A DNA stretch of 64,000 nt from Lateolabrax maculatus (taxonomy: Eukaryota; Chordata; Actinopteri; Acropomatiformes; Lateolabracidae), in the NCBI GenBank assembly GCA_031216445.1, contig CM062209.1, positions 25,186,001 to 25,250,000 on the forward strand, in the 5' to 3' direction. Shown piece by piece: positions 52,237 to 60,118 of the stretch. The position numbers were made by a program, and so were the translations under genes. Within the stretch, counting starts at the first letter, position 1; every line of letters starts with the position of its first letter. The notes under the pieces were generated by a model. The model saw only the letters and a program-made list of their open reading frames with translations, was not told the DNA's origin and ran no database searches.

Positions 52237-52293
52237 TACTAATATCACCCCGCCTCGTTACCCGTCTCTGTCGCCACACACGCAAGCCCACAG
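52237..52293 (+). promoter_or_regulatory. Candidate branch site and splice acceptor upstream of the transposase
   Basis: TACTAAT at 52237-52243, a pyrimidine-rich stretch (CGCCTCGTTACCCGTCTCTG) and CCCACAG ending at 52293, 9 bp before the ATG at 52303. Confidence 0.4.
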
Positions 52294-52302
52294 CAAACAA
52301 CC

Positions 52303-53798
52303 ATGACAGTGAGACGTTTTACCGCTCAAAGGTTCCTACAACAGCTTTTTTCCAGCTCGCCATGTGAAGATGAAGAAGAAGAAGAAGAAGAAGAAGAAGA
52401 AGAAGAAGAATGGTCTTCCGAAGAAGAAAGAGAATGTAAAGGGGGACATCCCGTAAAAAAACAGCCGCGGCTGTGGGGCGAGGAGAGCAAGCGAGAGCAA
52501 GAGGAGGAGAGCTCTACGCGACGACTAAGAGAGGCAGAGCGAGAGCGAGGGGACGTGAGGATGAAGCCATGGCGAAGGAAGGAAGAGGAGAGGAATCGGG
52601 AGAAAAAGGAGAGCGCCTCGCTACGGCTAAGGCGAGGGGGCCGGAGGACGGGGGGGTGGCGAAGGAGGGAAGAGGAGAGGAATCGAGAGCGAGAGGAGAG
52701 CATTTCTCAACGGCGAGAGCGAGAGCGAGAGGACAGGAAGATGAGGCAGCTGCGACGGCAGCGGGGGAAGGGCGATCGGGAGCTAGAGGAGAGAAGAGAG
52801 GGGGATGAGGAGGAACAGGAGGAGAACGTGAGGCGTTTAGCTACCAAAAAGGTCCTAGGAGAGACACGGTATCGCGAACCTCGCTCTGAAGAGGAGGATG
52901 TATCAGAAGAAGAAGAAGAAGAAGAAGAAGAAGAAGAAGAAGAAGGGGAAGAATACATCCCAGCAGAGGAGGAGGAGGAGGAGGAGGAGGAGGAGGAGGA
53001 AGAAAGGCCAAAGCGAAAGCGATGCAAAGAACGAGAGGAGGACAGAGAACAGGAGAACCCGAAGCGGTCGGCAGCCGCGGACTCGCTACGACGAGAGCGA
53101 GGGGACGGGAGGACGAGGGGGTGGCGAAGGAAGGAAGAGGAGAGGAATCGAGAGCGAGAGGAGAGCGCCTCGCTACGGCGAAGGCGAGGGGACAGGAGGA
53201 CGAGGGGGTGGCGAAGGAAGGAAGAGGAGAGGAATCAAGAGCGAGAGGAGAGCATTTGGCAACGGCGAGAGCGAGAGCGAGAGGACAGGAAGATGAGGCA
53301 GCTGCGACGGCAGCGGGGGAAGGGCGATCGGGAGCTAGAGGAGAGAAGAGAGGAGGATGAGGAGGAACAGGAGGAGAACACTAAGCGTTTCGCTGCCAAA
53401 AATGCCCTAGAAGAGAGCTTGTCAGGCGAGCCTCGCTCTGAAGAGGAGGATGTATCAGAAGAAGAAGAAGAAGAAGAAGAAGAAAAAGAAGAAGAAGAAA
53501 AAGAAGAAGAAGAAAAAGAAGAAGAAGAATACACCCCATCAGAGCAGGAAAATGTAACATCATCTTCGGGAGAAGAAGAAGAAGAAGAAGAAGAAGAAGA
53601 AGAAAAAGAAAAAGAAGGAGAAGGAGGAGAAGGAGGAGAGGAAGGAGGAGGGGAAGGAGGAGAGGGAGAAGGAGGAGAGGGAGAAGAAGAAGAAGAAGAA
53701 GAAGAAGAAGAAGAAAACCTTCTTGTTGCACCAGAGACGTTCCTGTCAAGAAACGGGAAAATAACTTGGTCCTCTACACCATACCAAACAATACCCTT

Positions 53799-53834
<36 letters not shown>

Positions 53835-54307
53835 CTGGCCGCCGGGGCCCACGGTCTACGCGGCTTCCAACGTCCGAGATATCGTCTCGGCATTCTGCCT
53901 CTTCCTCACGCCGGAAATAGACAAAATCATCCTGGAGGAGACTAATCGCGAGGGTCTTAGGAAATACGGAAAAGACGGCTGGAAGCGGATGGATGAGATC
54001 GACCTGCACGCCTACATGGGGCTGCTCATCCTCGCCGGCGTGTACAGGTCCCGAGGTGAGGCCACCGCTAGCCTATGGGACGCGGAGAGCGGACGTGCCA
54101 TTTTCCGTGCCACGATGTCGCTCAAAGTCTTTCACGTTTACTCGAAGCTGGTGCGGTTCGACGACCGCGAAACGAGAGCGGAGAGACGCGCCTCGGACAA
54201 ACTGGCGGCCGTGAGAAAGGTCTGGGACGCGTGGGTTGAGCGGCTACCGACCCTCTACAACCCTGGGCCTCACGTCACGGTGGATGAGCAACTGGTTCCG
54301 TTCAGAG
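52303..54307 (+). CDS. piggyBac-like transposase, exon 1
   Basis: Starts MTVRRFTAQRF. The first 490 residues are extraordinary: Glu runs from GAA repeats alternate with Arg/Glu-rich blocks (a segment of about 190 residues is duplicated) and end with polyglutamine (CAG run 53801-53832). A normal piggyBac core follows: ASNVRDIVSAFCLFLTPEI, DLHAYMGLLILAGVYRSRGE, LWDAESGRAIFRATMSLKVF, and HVTVDEQLVPFRG holding the first catalytic Asp. The exon ends one base into the Gly codon (TTC AGA G|GTGACG) and continues at 55217. piggyBac transposases cut and paste elements at TTAA in the nucleus, and known family members need three Asp residues. The charged N-terminus is far longer than the roughly 100-200 residues usual in the family. 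It is the likely motor of the whole element. Confidence 0.85.
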
Positions 54308-54432
54308 GTGACGACACGAACGATAAATCAATAAAAACTTTCTTTTATTTATTTATATATTATTTTTTATTTTTTTATACAATAAAGTATTTTTTGTCTT
54401 TGTCTTTCTTTTGGTAGCGATGGGATGAAACC

Positions 54433-54492
<60 letters not shown>

Positions 54493-55134
54493 TCAACCAA
54501 CAGAATGTTCCGGAAAGTCCCAGAATCTTCTGGCCTGTTACTTGGCAGCGTGCCAGGTTTTCTGCTGAAACTGAGAAAGATAAGGCAGCTGTAGGGGTGG
54601 TGGTGTGATAAACCACACAGGCATATCAACCAACAGAATGTTCCGGAAAGTCCCAGAATCTTCTGGCCTGTTACTTGGCAGCGTGCCAGGTTTTCTGCTG
54701 AAACTGAGAAAGATAAGGCAGCTGTAGGGGTGGTGGTGTGATAAACCACACAGGCATATCAACCAACAGAATGTTCCGGAAAGTCCCAGAATCTTCTGGC
54801 CTGTTACTTGGCAGCGTGCCAGGTTTTCTGCTGAAACTGAGAAAGATAAGGCAGCTGTAGGGGTGGTGGTGGTGGTGTGATAAACCACACAGGCATATCA
54901 ACCAACAGAATGTTCCGGAAAGTCCCAGAATCTTCTGGCCTGTTACTTGGCAGCGTGCCAGGTTTTTGTTGGAACTGAGAAAAGATATGGCAGTGGTGGG
55001 GCAATAAACCGCGCATGCAGATCAACGACAGAATGTTCCAGAAAGTCTCAGAACCCTCTGGTTTATTACTTTCTGTCGGGACTGAGAAAAAAAAAATATA
55101 CGGTGGTAGTGGAGTGATAAAATAGACAGTTCTG

Positions 55135-55178
<44 letters not shown>

Positions 55179-55216
55179 CTCTCCCTCCCTCTCTCTCGAT
55201 TCCATCAACGCCCAAG
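54308..55216 (+). other. Intron in the piggyBac transposase
   Basis: 909 bp, donor GTGACG and acceptor CGCCCAAG|GA, joining the Gly codon of FRG to the conserved CSFRQYMP block. It holds a (CA)n microsatellite (54436-54490), four to five copies of a tandem repeat of about 133 bp (points at 54492, 54625, 54758, 54897 and 55021; GAATGTTCCGGAAAGTCCCA) and a (CT)n tract (55139-55198) that serves as the polypyrimidine tract. The donor is weak compared with consensus, so splicing may be regulated, as in elements that limit transposase to some tissues. Confidence 0.8.
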
Positions 55217-56463
55217 GACGTTGCTCCTTTCGACAGTATATGCCAAACAAGCCTGCCAGGTATGGGATCAAGTCGTGGGTGGCCTGCGATGCCAGATCCA
55301 GCTACGCTTGGAAAATGCAAGTTTACACGGGGAGGAAGCCCGCCGCCACCGCCGCCGCCACCACCACCTCCGGAAGAGAAGAAAAAGAAGAAGGGAGAAA
55401 GAAGGGAAAAGGACGAGGCGGCTCAGAGAAGAATCAGGCGATGCGCGTGGTGCTCGACGTAACGGAGGGCCTGACGGGTCGCAACATCACCTGCGACAAT
55501 TTCTTCACTTCCTACGAACTCGCGCAGCGGCTCCTCCTCGAAAAGAACAACACTTTGCTCGGAACGATCAGAAAGAACAAACCCGAGCTACCGGACGCCC
55601 TGCTCGCGCTCCGAGGGAGACGGGTCCTCTCCTCCAAGTTCGCCTTCACACGCGACACCGCGCTGATCTCCTACCTGGCCAAGAAAAACAAGAACGTGCT
55701 GCTGCTCAGCACGTTGCACGCTCGGACCGCGGACGTCGTAGGCGGACGGCAGCGTGCGGACAATAAGCCCGCCGTCATCCTGGACTACAACTCCAACAAA
55801 GGCGGCGTGGACAACCTGGACAAGCTCGTCGCCACCTACAGCTGCAGGAGGATGACGGCTCGCTGGCCCTTCGCCGTCTTCCACAACATTCTCGACGTGT
55901 CCTCCTACAATGCCTTCGTGATATGGAGGGAGCTCAACCCCGACTGGCTACCCGGCAAGTACAACAAGAGGAGGGTGTTTCTCGAGCAGCTAGGCAAGGC
56001 GCTCGTCGCGCCGCTCATCGAACGGAGGACTCGTCTGCCGAGAGCCGAAGCGGCCGCGGCGGTCGTGAAAACCTATCGACTGGCGGGCGGCGGTGGCGGT
56101 GGCGGAGGCGGAGGGGTTCCTCCTCCTCCTCCTTCTTCTTCTTCTTCTTCTTCTTCTTCTTCTTCTTCTTCTGTGTCTGCATCTGCCCCTTCTCTTGGGG
56201 GTGAGCCTCACGACCCGACCCAGGCCCAGGCCCAGGCCCAGGTCCAGGCCCAGATCCGGGCCGCCGCTTCCAAGGCCCCTGTCAACCCACCCATCCCTGC
56301 GAGTAAGAGGAAGAGGTGTCAGGTCTGTCCCTCCAAGAAGGACTGCAAAACGTACAACGTCTGCCGTGGCTGCGAGAAATACATATGCAGAGGCTGTGCG
56401 CTCCTGTACTGCCCCGCGTGTGCCAACTCCCCCTCCTCATCCTTGGAGCGTGGGTCAGTTTGA
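55217..56463 (+). CDS. piggyBac-like transposase, exon 2
   Basis: Continues from exon 1 with GRCSFRQYMPNKPARYGIKS, a hallmark of the family. A Lys/Glu/Gly-rich insertion (about 55330-55430) is followed by the second catalytic Asp block (GRNITCDNFFTSYELAQ) and the third (YNSNKGGVDNLDKLVATYSC). WPFAVFHNILDVSSYNAF is also typical. After Gly and Ser runs and an Ala-Gln repeat, the C-terminus carries the Cys-rich zinc-binding domain (CQVCPSKKDC, CRGCEKYICRGCALLYCPAC) that binds the transposon ends in known members. All three catalytic positions and the Cys domain are present without a break, so the enzyme may be functional. The stop lies 54 bp from the element's right end, which is unusually close. 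Confidence 0.9.
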
Positions 56464-56503
56464 CCTCTGTGCGAGAAGACACCGGATGTATACGGAATGC
56501 GAA

Positions 56504-56517
56504 GGGCGACAGGAGGG
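56504..56517 (-). repeat. Right terminal inverted repeat of the piggyBac-herpesvirus element
   Basis: Read inward on the minus strand this is CCCTCCTGTCGCCC. It matches the left end CCCTTGTGTTGTCC at 10 of 14 positions, including the CCCT start typical of piggyBac ends. It is followed directly by TTAA and then by sequence belonging to the miR-430 promoter-like repeat. Confidence 0.75.
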
Positions 56518-56521
56518 TTAA
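56518..56521. other. TTAA target site at the right junction
   Basis: piggyBac elements duplicate TTAA on insertion. The bases after it (GATGGACAAATCTCTGCAAG) equal those that follow TTTAA in the intact repeat copies near 56699, 60159, 60677, 60857 and 61034. This marks an insertion inside one repeat copy. Confidence 0.8.
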
Positions 56522-56579
56522 GATGGACAAATCTCTGCAAGAGACACCACTTCCTCTGCAAGTGGGGCACAAAGATGAT

Positions 56580-56715
56580 GATCCTCATCTGTTCATCAAG
56601 TAGAATGACTTCCTTTTTTAACGTAGCATTGCCAACACCATTGAAACTTCGTAAAAAAAGAAGGCGGAGTTGGGTGGAAATGGCTGCATTCAGTATTTAA
56701 GATGGACAAATCTCT
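56580..56715 (+). promoter_or_regulatory. miR-430 promoter-like repeat, copy joined to the element
   Basis: Contains CATTGCCAACACCATTGAAA, then GGCGGAGTTGGGTGGAAATG, then GCTGCATTCAGTATTTAAGA and ATGGACAAATCTCTGCAAG. It lies directly upstream of the first hairpin. It is one of about eight related copies in the segment (others near 57890, 60050, 60230, 60590, 60750, 60930 and 61270). A TATA-like function is inferred from the ATAAAA and TATTTAA elements. Confidence 0.5.
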
Positions 56716-56720
56716 GCAAG

Positions 56721-56785
56721 TATCCTAACACAAACACTAACTTTGGTTTCAATGCAGTAAGTGCTTTTTTATTGGGGTAGCTTTG
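56721..56785 (+). ncRNA. mir430: miR-430-like hairpin 1 (class I)
   Basis: Mature-like 3' arm at 56758-56780, TAAGTGCTTTTTTATTGGGG, with seed AAGTGCT. The 5' arm around CCTAACACAAACACT pairs with it. A in place of G inside the ATTGGGG part distinguishes it from the other class I copies. Confidence 0.75.
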
Positions 56786-57083
56786 CTGACCTCTGCATCT
56801 TTAGGTGTGAGCTGTGTGCCATTTGAAAACTTCAGTAAGAGATACACTTAATTTGTAGTCACATTCTAGAATTGCAGGACAAGAAAATAGTATACTGCGC
56901 TTTGATGTTGGGGTTGGATTCCGTACTGAAGCACTACATTCCCTAAACTAAATCTGCCTCTTTGTATTGCTTTAAACTACTGCTGATAAAACATCAACTG
57001 GACATGGATCATCAACTGACGTGCATCAAGTAAAGTCTTTAAGACTGATAAAACATCAACACACAACAAGCAACACCTTGACT

Positions 57084-57124
57084 ATGGAGAAACTCTTAAG
57101 CGACGAAGATTGCAAACTGTAAGT
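57084..57124 (+). promoter_or_regulatory. Splice donor (CT|GTAAGT) at the head of a miR-430 block, with short frame
   Basis: ATGGAGAAACTCTTAAGCGA starts a short frame that runs into CT|GTAAGTCTG (GT at 57119). The same exon-donor arrangement recurs at 58064-58100 and 59249-59285, always about 10 bp before a class II hairpin. The hairpins would thus lie in introns of the primary transcript. Confidence 0.45.
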
Positions 57125-57127
57125 CTG

Positions 57128-57205
57128 TCATATTGACCCAACTTGAGCACTGAGTTGTGTTTGAATACAGTTAAGTGCTACTTGTTGGGGCGGTTGTACA
57201 TGACA
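57128..57205 (+). ncRNA. mir430: miR-430-like hairpin 2 (class II)
   Basis: Mature-like 3' arm at 57172-57193, TAAGTGCTACTTGTTGGGGC. The 5' arm GACCCAACTTGAGCACT pairs through CCCAAC and AGCACT. Confidence 0.8.
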
Positions 57206-57255
57206 AATGCTGCAGACTGTACCCGAAGACAGATTTCATTTGAATTACATTCAGA

Positions 57256-57318
57256 TCACCTCAAATGGAGACATTAATGATTCTTGTGTTCATAAGTGCT
57301 TCTCTTTGGGGTTGTCTT
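57256..57318 (+). ncRNA. mir430c: miR-430c-like hairpin 3 (class III)
   Basis: Mature-like 3' arm at 57293-57314, TAAGTGCTTCTCTTTGGGGT, the form known from zebrafish miR-430c. The 5' arm ACCTCAAATGGAGACATT pairs at 16 of 18 positions counting GU pairs; the loop is about 18 nt. Confidence 0.85.
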
Positions 57319-57390
57319 GGATGTGAAAAGATTGAAGATGATTGAAATTCCTTCCAGAAAGCTGATTCAGAGACACATTTCAGTGAGAAG

Positions 57391-57460
57391 TGCATTTCAA
57401 CTTGAGCAACCCTCTGACTTCACTACCAAGAAAGTGCTATATAGTTGGGGTGTTAATCTT
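57391..57460 (+). ncRNA. mir430: miR-430-like hairpin 4 (class IV)
   Basis: Mature-like 3' arm at 57431-57452, AAAGTGCTATATAGTTGGGG. The 5' arm TTTCAACTTGAGCA pairs with TAGTTGGGG and with TGCT. Confidence 0.7.
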
Positions 57461-57520
57461 GTTTGTTTATAAGTGCAATACTGTTTTTTTGCTCATCAAT
57501 GTATAGATTTGGTCAATAAT

Positions 57521-57586
57521 AGTACCCTAACACAAACACTAACTTTGGTTTCAATGCAGTAAGTGCTTTTTTGTTGGGGTAGTTTT
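57521..57586 (+). ncRNA. mir430: miR-430-like hairpin 5 (class I)
   Basis: Mature-like 3' arm at 57560-57582, TAAGTGCTTTTTTGTTGGGG. The 5' arm ACCCTAACACAAACACT is complementary over most of its length. Confidence 0.75.
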
Positions 57587-57945
57587 GCTGACCTCTGCAT
57601 CTTCAGGTGTGAGCTGTGTGCCATTTGAAAACTTCAGTAAGAGATACACTTAATTTGTAGTCACATTCTAGAATTGCAGGACAAGAAAATAGAATAATGC
57701 GGTTTGATGTTGGGGTTGGATTCCGTACTGAAGCCCTACATTCCCTAAACTAAATCTGCCTCTTTGTTTTGCTTTAAACTACTGCTGATGAAACATCAGC
57801 TGGACGCTGCCAATGAGGTGCATCAAGTAAAGTCTTCGGAGGCTAAGTGACCACTTATCAACTGCTAATGCCCTGCATGAATTTAAGATGATCCTCATCT
57901 GTTCATCAAGTACAAAGTCTTCCAGACAACACCACTGAAACTTCA

Positions 57946-57953
57946 TATAAAAG
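57946..57953 (+). promoter_or_regulatory. TATA box in a miR-430 promoter-like repeat
   Basis: TATAAAAG followed by AGGCGGAGCTGGGTGGAAAC, about 118 bp upstream of the conserved ATG-donor exon at 58064. The same TATAAAAG occurs at 60111 in another copy. Confidence 0.55.
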
Positions 57954-58107
57954 AGGCGGAGCTGGGTGGAAACGGCTGCATTCAGTATTTAAGGTGGACA
58001 AATCTCTGCAAGAAACACCACTTCCTCTGCAAGTGGGGCAGAAAAACAAGCAACACCTGGATTATGGAGAAACTCTTAGGCAACAAAGCTTGCCAACTGT
58101 AAGTCTG

Positions 58108-58185
58108 TCATATTGACCCAACTTGAGCATTGAGTTGTGTTTGAATACAGTTAAGTGCTACTTGTTGGGGCGGTTGTACATGACA
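58108..58185 (+). ncRNA. mir430: miR-430-like hairpin 6 (class II)
   Basis: Mature-like 3' arm at 58152-58173. The 5' arm has AGCATT in place of AGCACT, giving a GU pair with the seed region. Confidence 0.8.
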
Positions 58186-58235
58186 AATGCTGCAGACTGT
58201 AACTGAAGACAGATTTCATTTGAATTACATTCAGA

Positions 58236-58298
58236 TCACCTCAAATGGAGACACTGATGATTCTTGTGTTCATAAGTGCTTCTCTTTGGGGTTGTCTT
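58236..58298 (+). ncRNA. mir430c: miR-430c-like hairpin 7 (class III)
   Basis: Mature-like 3' arm at 58273-58294, same mature form as hairpin 3. The 5' arm reads GGAGACACTG, which pairs slightly better with the seed. Confidence 0.85.
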
Positions 58299-58376
58299 GG
58301 TTGTGAATTCTTCAGCTAACATATAACTGGACAAATGCATCATTTTCACATGACTAACTAAATGCATTACTTGTCA

Positions 58377-58455
58377 CCAACACTATCAAAACAAGAGCAC
58401 TGACTTGAATTGTGAATGCAGTAAGTGCTACTTGTTGGGGAAGTTTTGCTGACCT
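58377..58455 (+). ncRNA. mir430: miR-430-like hairpin 8 (class II variant)
   Basis: Mature-like 3' arm at 58422-58443, TAAGTGCTACTTGTTGGGGA. The 5' arm AAAACAAGAGCACT pairs with it. The flanks differ from other class II copies. Confidence 0.75.
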
Positions 58456-58547
58456 CTGAAGTCCCAGGTTCCCTTCACATAATTCATCAGGATAGCAATT
58501 CTAGGTCAGCTCCTACTGGGTTAAGAATACATTTATTGTACCTCATC

Positions 58548-58620
58548 AGTATTCCCCTGACATGAGCATTGACTTGAAATTTGAATTCAGTAAGTGCTAC
58601 TTGTTGGGGCAGTTTTAATT
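58548..58620 (+). ncRNA. mir430: miR-430-like hairpin 9 (class II variant)
   Basis: Mature-like 3' arm at 58591-58612, TAAGTGCTACTTGTTGGGGC. The 5' arm CCCCTGACATGAGCATTGA pairs through CCCC and the GCATT part. Confidence 0.75.
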
Positions 58621-58679
58621 GACAAAAGCAACTGAATGCATTGGTAGACCTTTTTTTTATTACAGAAATCAGTCTCAGA

Positions 58680-58742
58680 TAACTTCAAATGGAGACACTA
58701 ATGATTCTTGTGTTCATAAGTGCTTCTCTTTGGGGTTGTCTT
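58680..58742 (+). ncRNA. mir430c: miR-430c-like hairpin 10 (class III)
   Basis: Mature-like 3' arm at 58717-58738. The 5' arm begins AACTTCAAATGGAGACACT, with CTTC where other copies have CCTC, so the stem base is slightly weaker. Confidence 0.85.
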
Positions 58743-58812
58743 GGATGTGAAAAGATTGAAGATGATTGAAATTCCTTCCAGAAAGCTGATTCAGAGACAC
58801 ATTTCAGTGAGA

Positions 58813-58884
58813 AGTGCATTTCAACTTGAGCAACCCTCTGACTTCACTACCAAGAAAGTGCTATATAGTTGGGGTGTTAATCTT
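58813..58884 (+). ncRNA. mir430: miR-430-like hairpin 11 (class IV)
   Basis: Mature-like 3' arm at 58855-58876, identical mature form to hairpin 4. Confidence 0.7.
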
Positions 58885-58945
58885 GTTTGTTTATAAGTGC
58901 AATACTGTTTTTTTGCTCATCAAGGTCTAGATTTGGTCAATAATA

Positions 58946-59010
58946 GTACACTAACACAAACACTAACTTTGGTTTCAATGCAGTAAGTGCTTTTTTGTTG
59001 GGGTAGTTTT
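58946..59010 (+). ncRNA. mir430: miR-430-like hairpin 12 (class I)
   Basis: Mature-like 3' arm at 58984-59006. The 5' arm begins ACACTAACACAAAC, where the first C block is altered, so the base of the stem is shorter than in hairpin 5. Confidence 0.7.
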
Positions 59011-59292
59011 GCTGACCTCTGCATCTTCAGGTGTGAGCTGTGTGCCATTTGAAAACTTCAGTAAGAGATACACTTAATTTGTAGTCACATTCTAGAATTG
59101 CAGGACAAGAAAATAGAGTACTGCGCTTTGATGTTGGGGTTGGATTCCGTACTGAAGCCCTACATTCCCTGAACTAAATCTGCCTCTTTGTATTGCTTTT
59201 AAACTACTGCTGATAAAACATCAACACACAACAAGCAACACCTTGACTATGGAGAAACTCTTAAGCGACGAAGATTGCAAACTGTAAGTCTG

Positions 59293-59370
59293 TCATATTG
59301 ACCCAACTTGAGCACTGAGTTGTGTTTGAATACAGTTAAGTGCTACTTGTTGGGGCGGTTGTACATGACA
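59293..59370 (+). ncRNA. mir430: miR-430-like hairpin 13 (class II)
   Basis: Mature-like 3' arm at 59337-59358, the same mature form and arms as hairpin 2; it belongs to the duplicated block of about 0.9 kb. Confidence 0.8.
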
Positions 59371-59420
59371 AATGCTGCAGACTGTACCCGAAGACAGATT
59401 TCATTTGAATTACATTCAGA

Positions 59421-59483
59421 TCACCTCAAATGGAGACATTAATGATTCTTGTGTTCATAAGTGCTTCTCTTTGGGGTTGTCTT
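59421..59483 (+). ncRNA. mir430c: miR-430c-like hairpin 14 (class III)
   Basis: Mature-like 3' arm at 59458-59479, same as hairpin 3. Confidence 0.85.
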
Positions 59484-59556
59484 GGATGTGAAAAGATTGA
59501 AGATGATTGAAATTACTTCCAGAAAGCTGATTCAGAGACACATTTCAGTGAGAAGT

Positions 59557-59625
59557 GCATTTCAACTTGAGCAACCCTCTGACTTCACTACCAAGAAAGT
59601 GCTATATAGTCGGGGTGTTAATCTT
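59557..59625 (+). ncRNA. mir430: miR-430-like hairpin 15 (class IV, variant)
   Basis: Mature-like 3' arm at 59596-59617, with TAGTCGGGG in place of TAGTTGGGG; the change lies outside the seed and alters one stem pair. Confidence 0.65.
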
Positions 59626-59686
59626 GTTTGTTTATAAGTGCAATACTGTTTTTTTGCTCATCAAGGTATAGATTTGGTCAATAATA

Positions 59687-59751
59687 GTACCCTAACACAA
59701 ACACTAACTTTGGTTTCAATGCAGTAAGTGCTTTTTTGTTGGGGTAGTTTT
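59687..59751 (+). ncRNA. mir430: miR-430-like hairpin 16 (class I)
   Basis: Mature-like 3' arm at 59725-59747, same as hairpin 5. It is the last hairpin of the cluster in this window. Confidence 0.75.
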
Positions 59752-60110
59752 GCTGACCTCTGCATCTTCAGGTGTGAGCTGTGTGCCATTTGAAAACTTC
59801 AGTAAGAGATACACTTAATTTGTAGTCACATTCTAGAATTGCAGGACAAGAAAATAGAGTACTGCGCTTTGATGTTGGGGTTGGATTCCTTACTGAAGCC
59901 CTACATTCCCTAAACTAAATCTGCCTCTTTGTGTTGCTTTAAACTACTGCTGATGAAACATCAACTGGACGCTGCCAATGAGGTGCATCAAGTAAAGTCT
60001 TCGGAGGGTAAGTGACCACTTTTCAACTGCTAATGCCCTGCATGAATTTAAGATGATCCTCATCTGTTCATCAAGTACAAAGTCTTCCAGACAACACCAT
60101 TGAAACTTCA

Positions 60111-60118
60111 TATAAAAG
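60111..60118 (+). promoter_or_regulatory. TATA box in a miR-430 promoter-like repeat
   Basis: TATAAAAG in the copy whose downstream hairpins are missing; it matches the element at 57946. Confidence 0.5.

Larger units (their letters stand above)
1..56517 (+). mobile_element. Teratorn-like herpesvirus-piggyBac element, left part outside the window
   Basis: Dense herpesvirus-type genes (1-38.4 kb), large repeat arrays (38.9-52.1 kb) and a complete-looking piggyBac transposase (52.3-56.46 kb) form one continuous block that ends at a piggyBac-type terminal inverted repeat followed by TTAA. Known from the family: Teratorn in medaka and relatives in other teleosts are alloherpesvirus genomes carried between piggyBac ends. 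Seen here: the right boundary, the transposase, the likely capsid gene and intact long frames. Not seen: the true left end, which must lie beyond base 1. Intact frames over tens of kilobases suggest a young insertion. An ordinary integrated herpesvirus next to an unrelated piggyBac copy cannot be fully excluded without the left end. Confidence 0.8.

Noticed and set aside
38931..56517. An ordinary 17.6-kb piggyBac element independent of the virus
   Set aside because: Possible, since both ends are present, but the same direct repeat starts the outer copy at 61377 and virus-type genes adjoin without host DNA; the fusion model explains more. The left end of the whole element is needed to decide.
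57084..57145. A small independent protein gene from ATGGAGAAACTC
   Set aside because: The frame ends within a few codons past the splice donor; it is noted only as a conserved exon.
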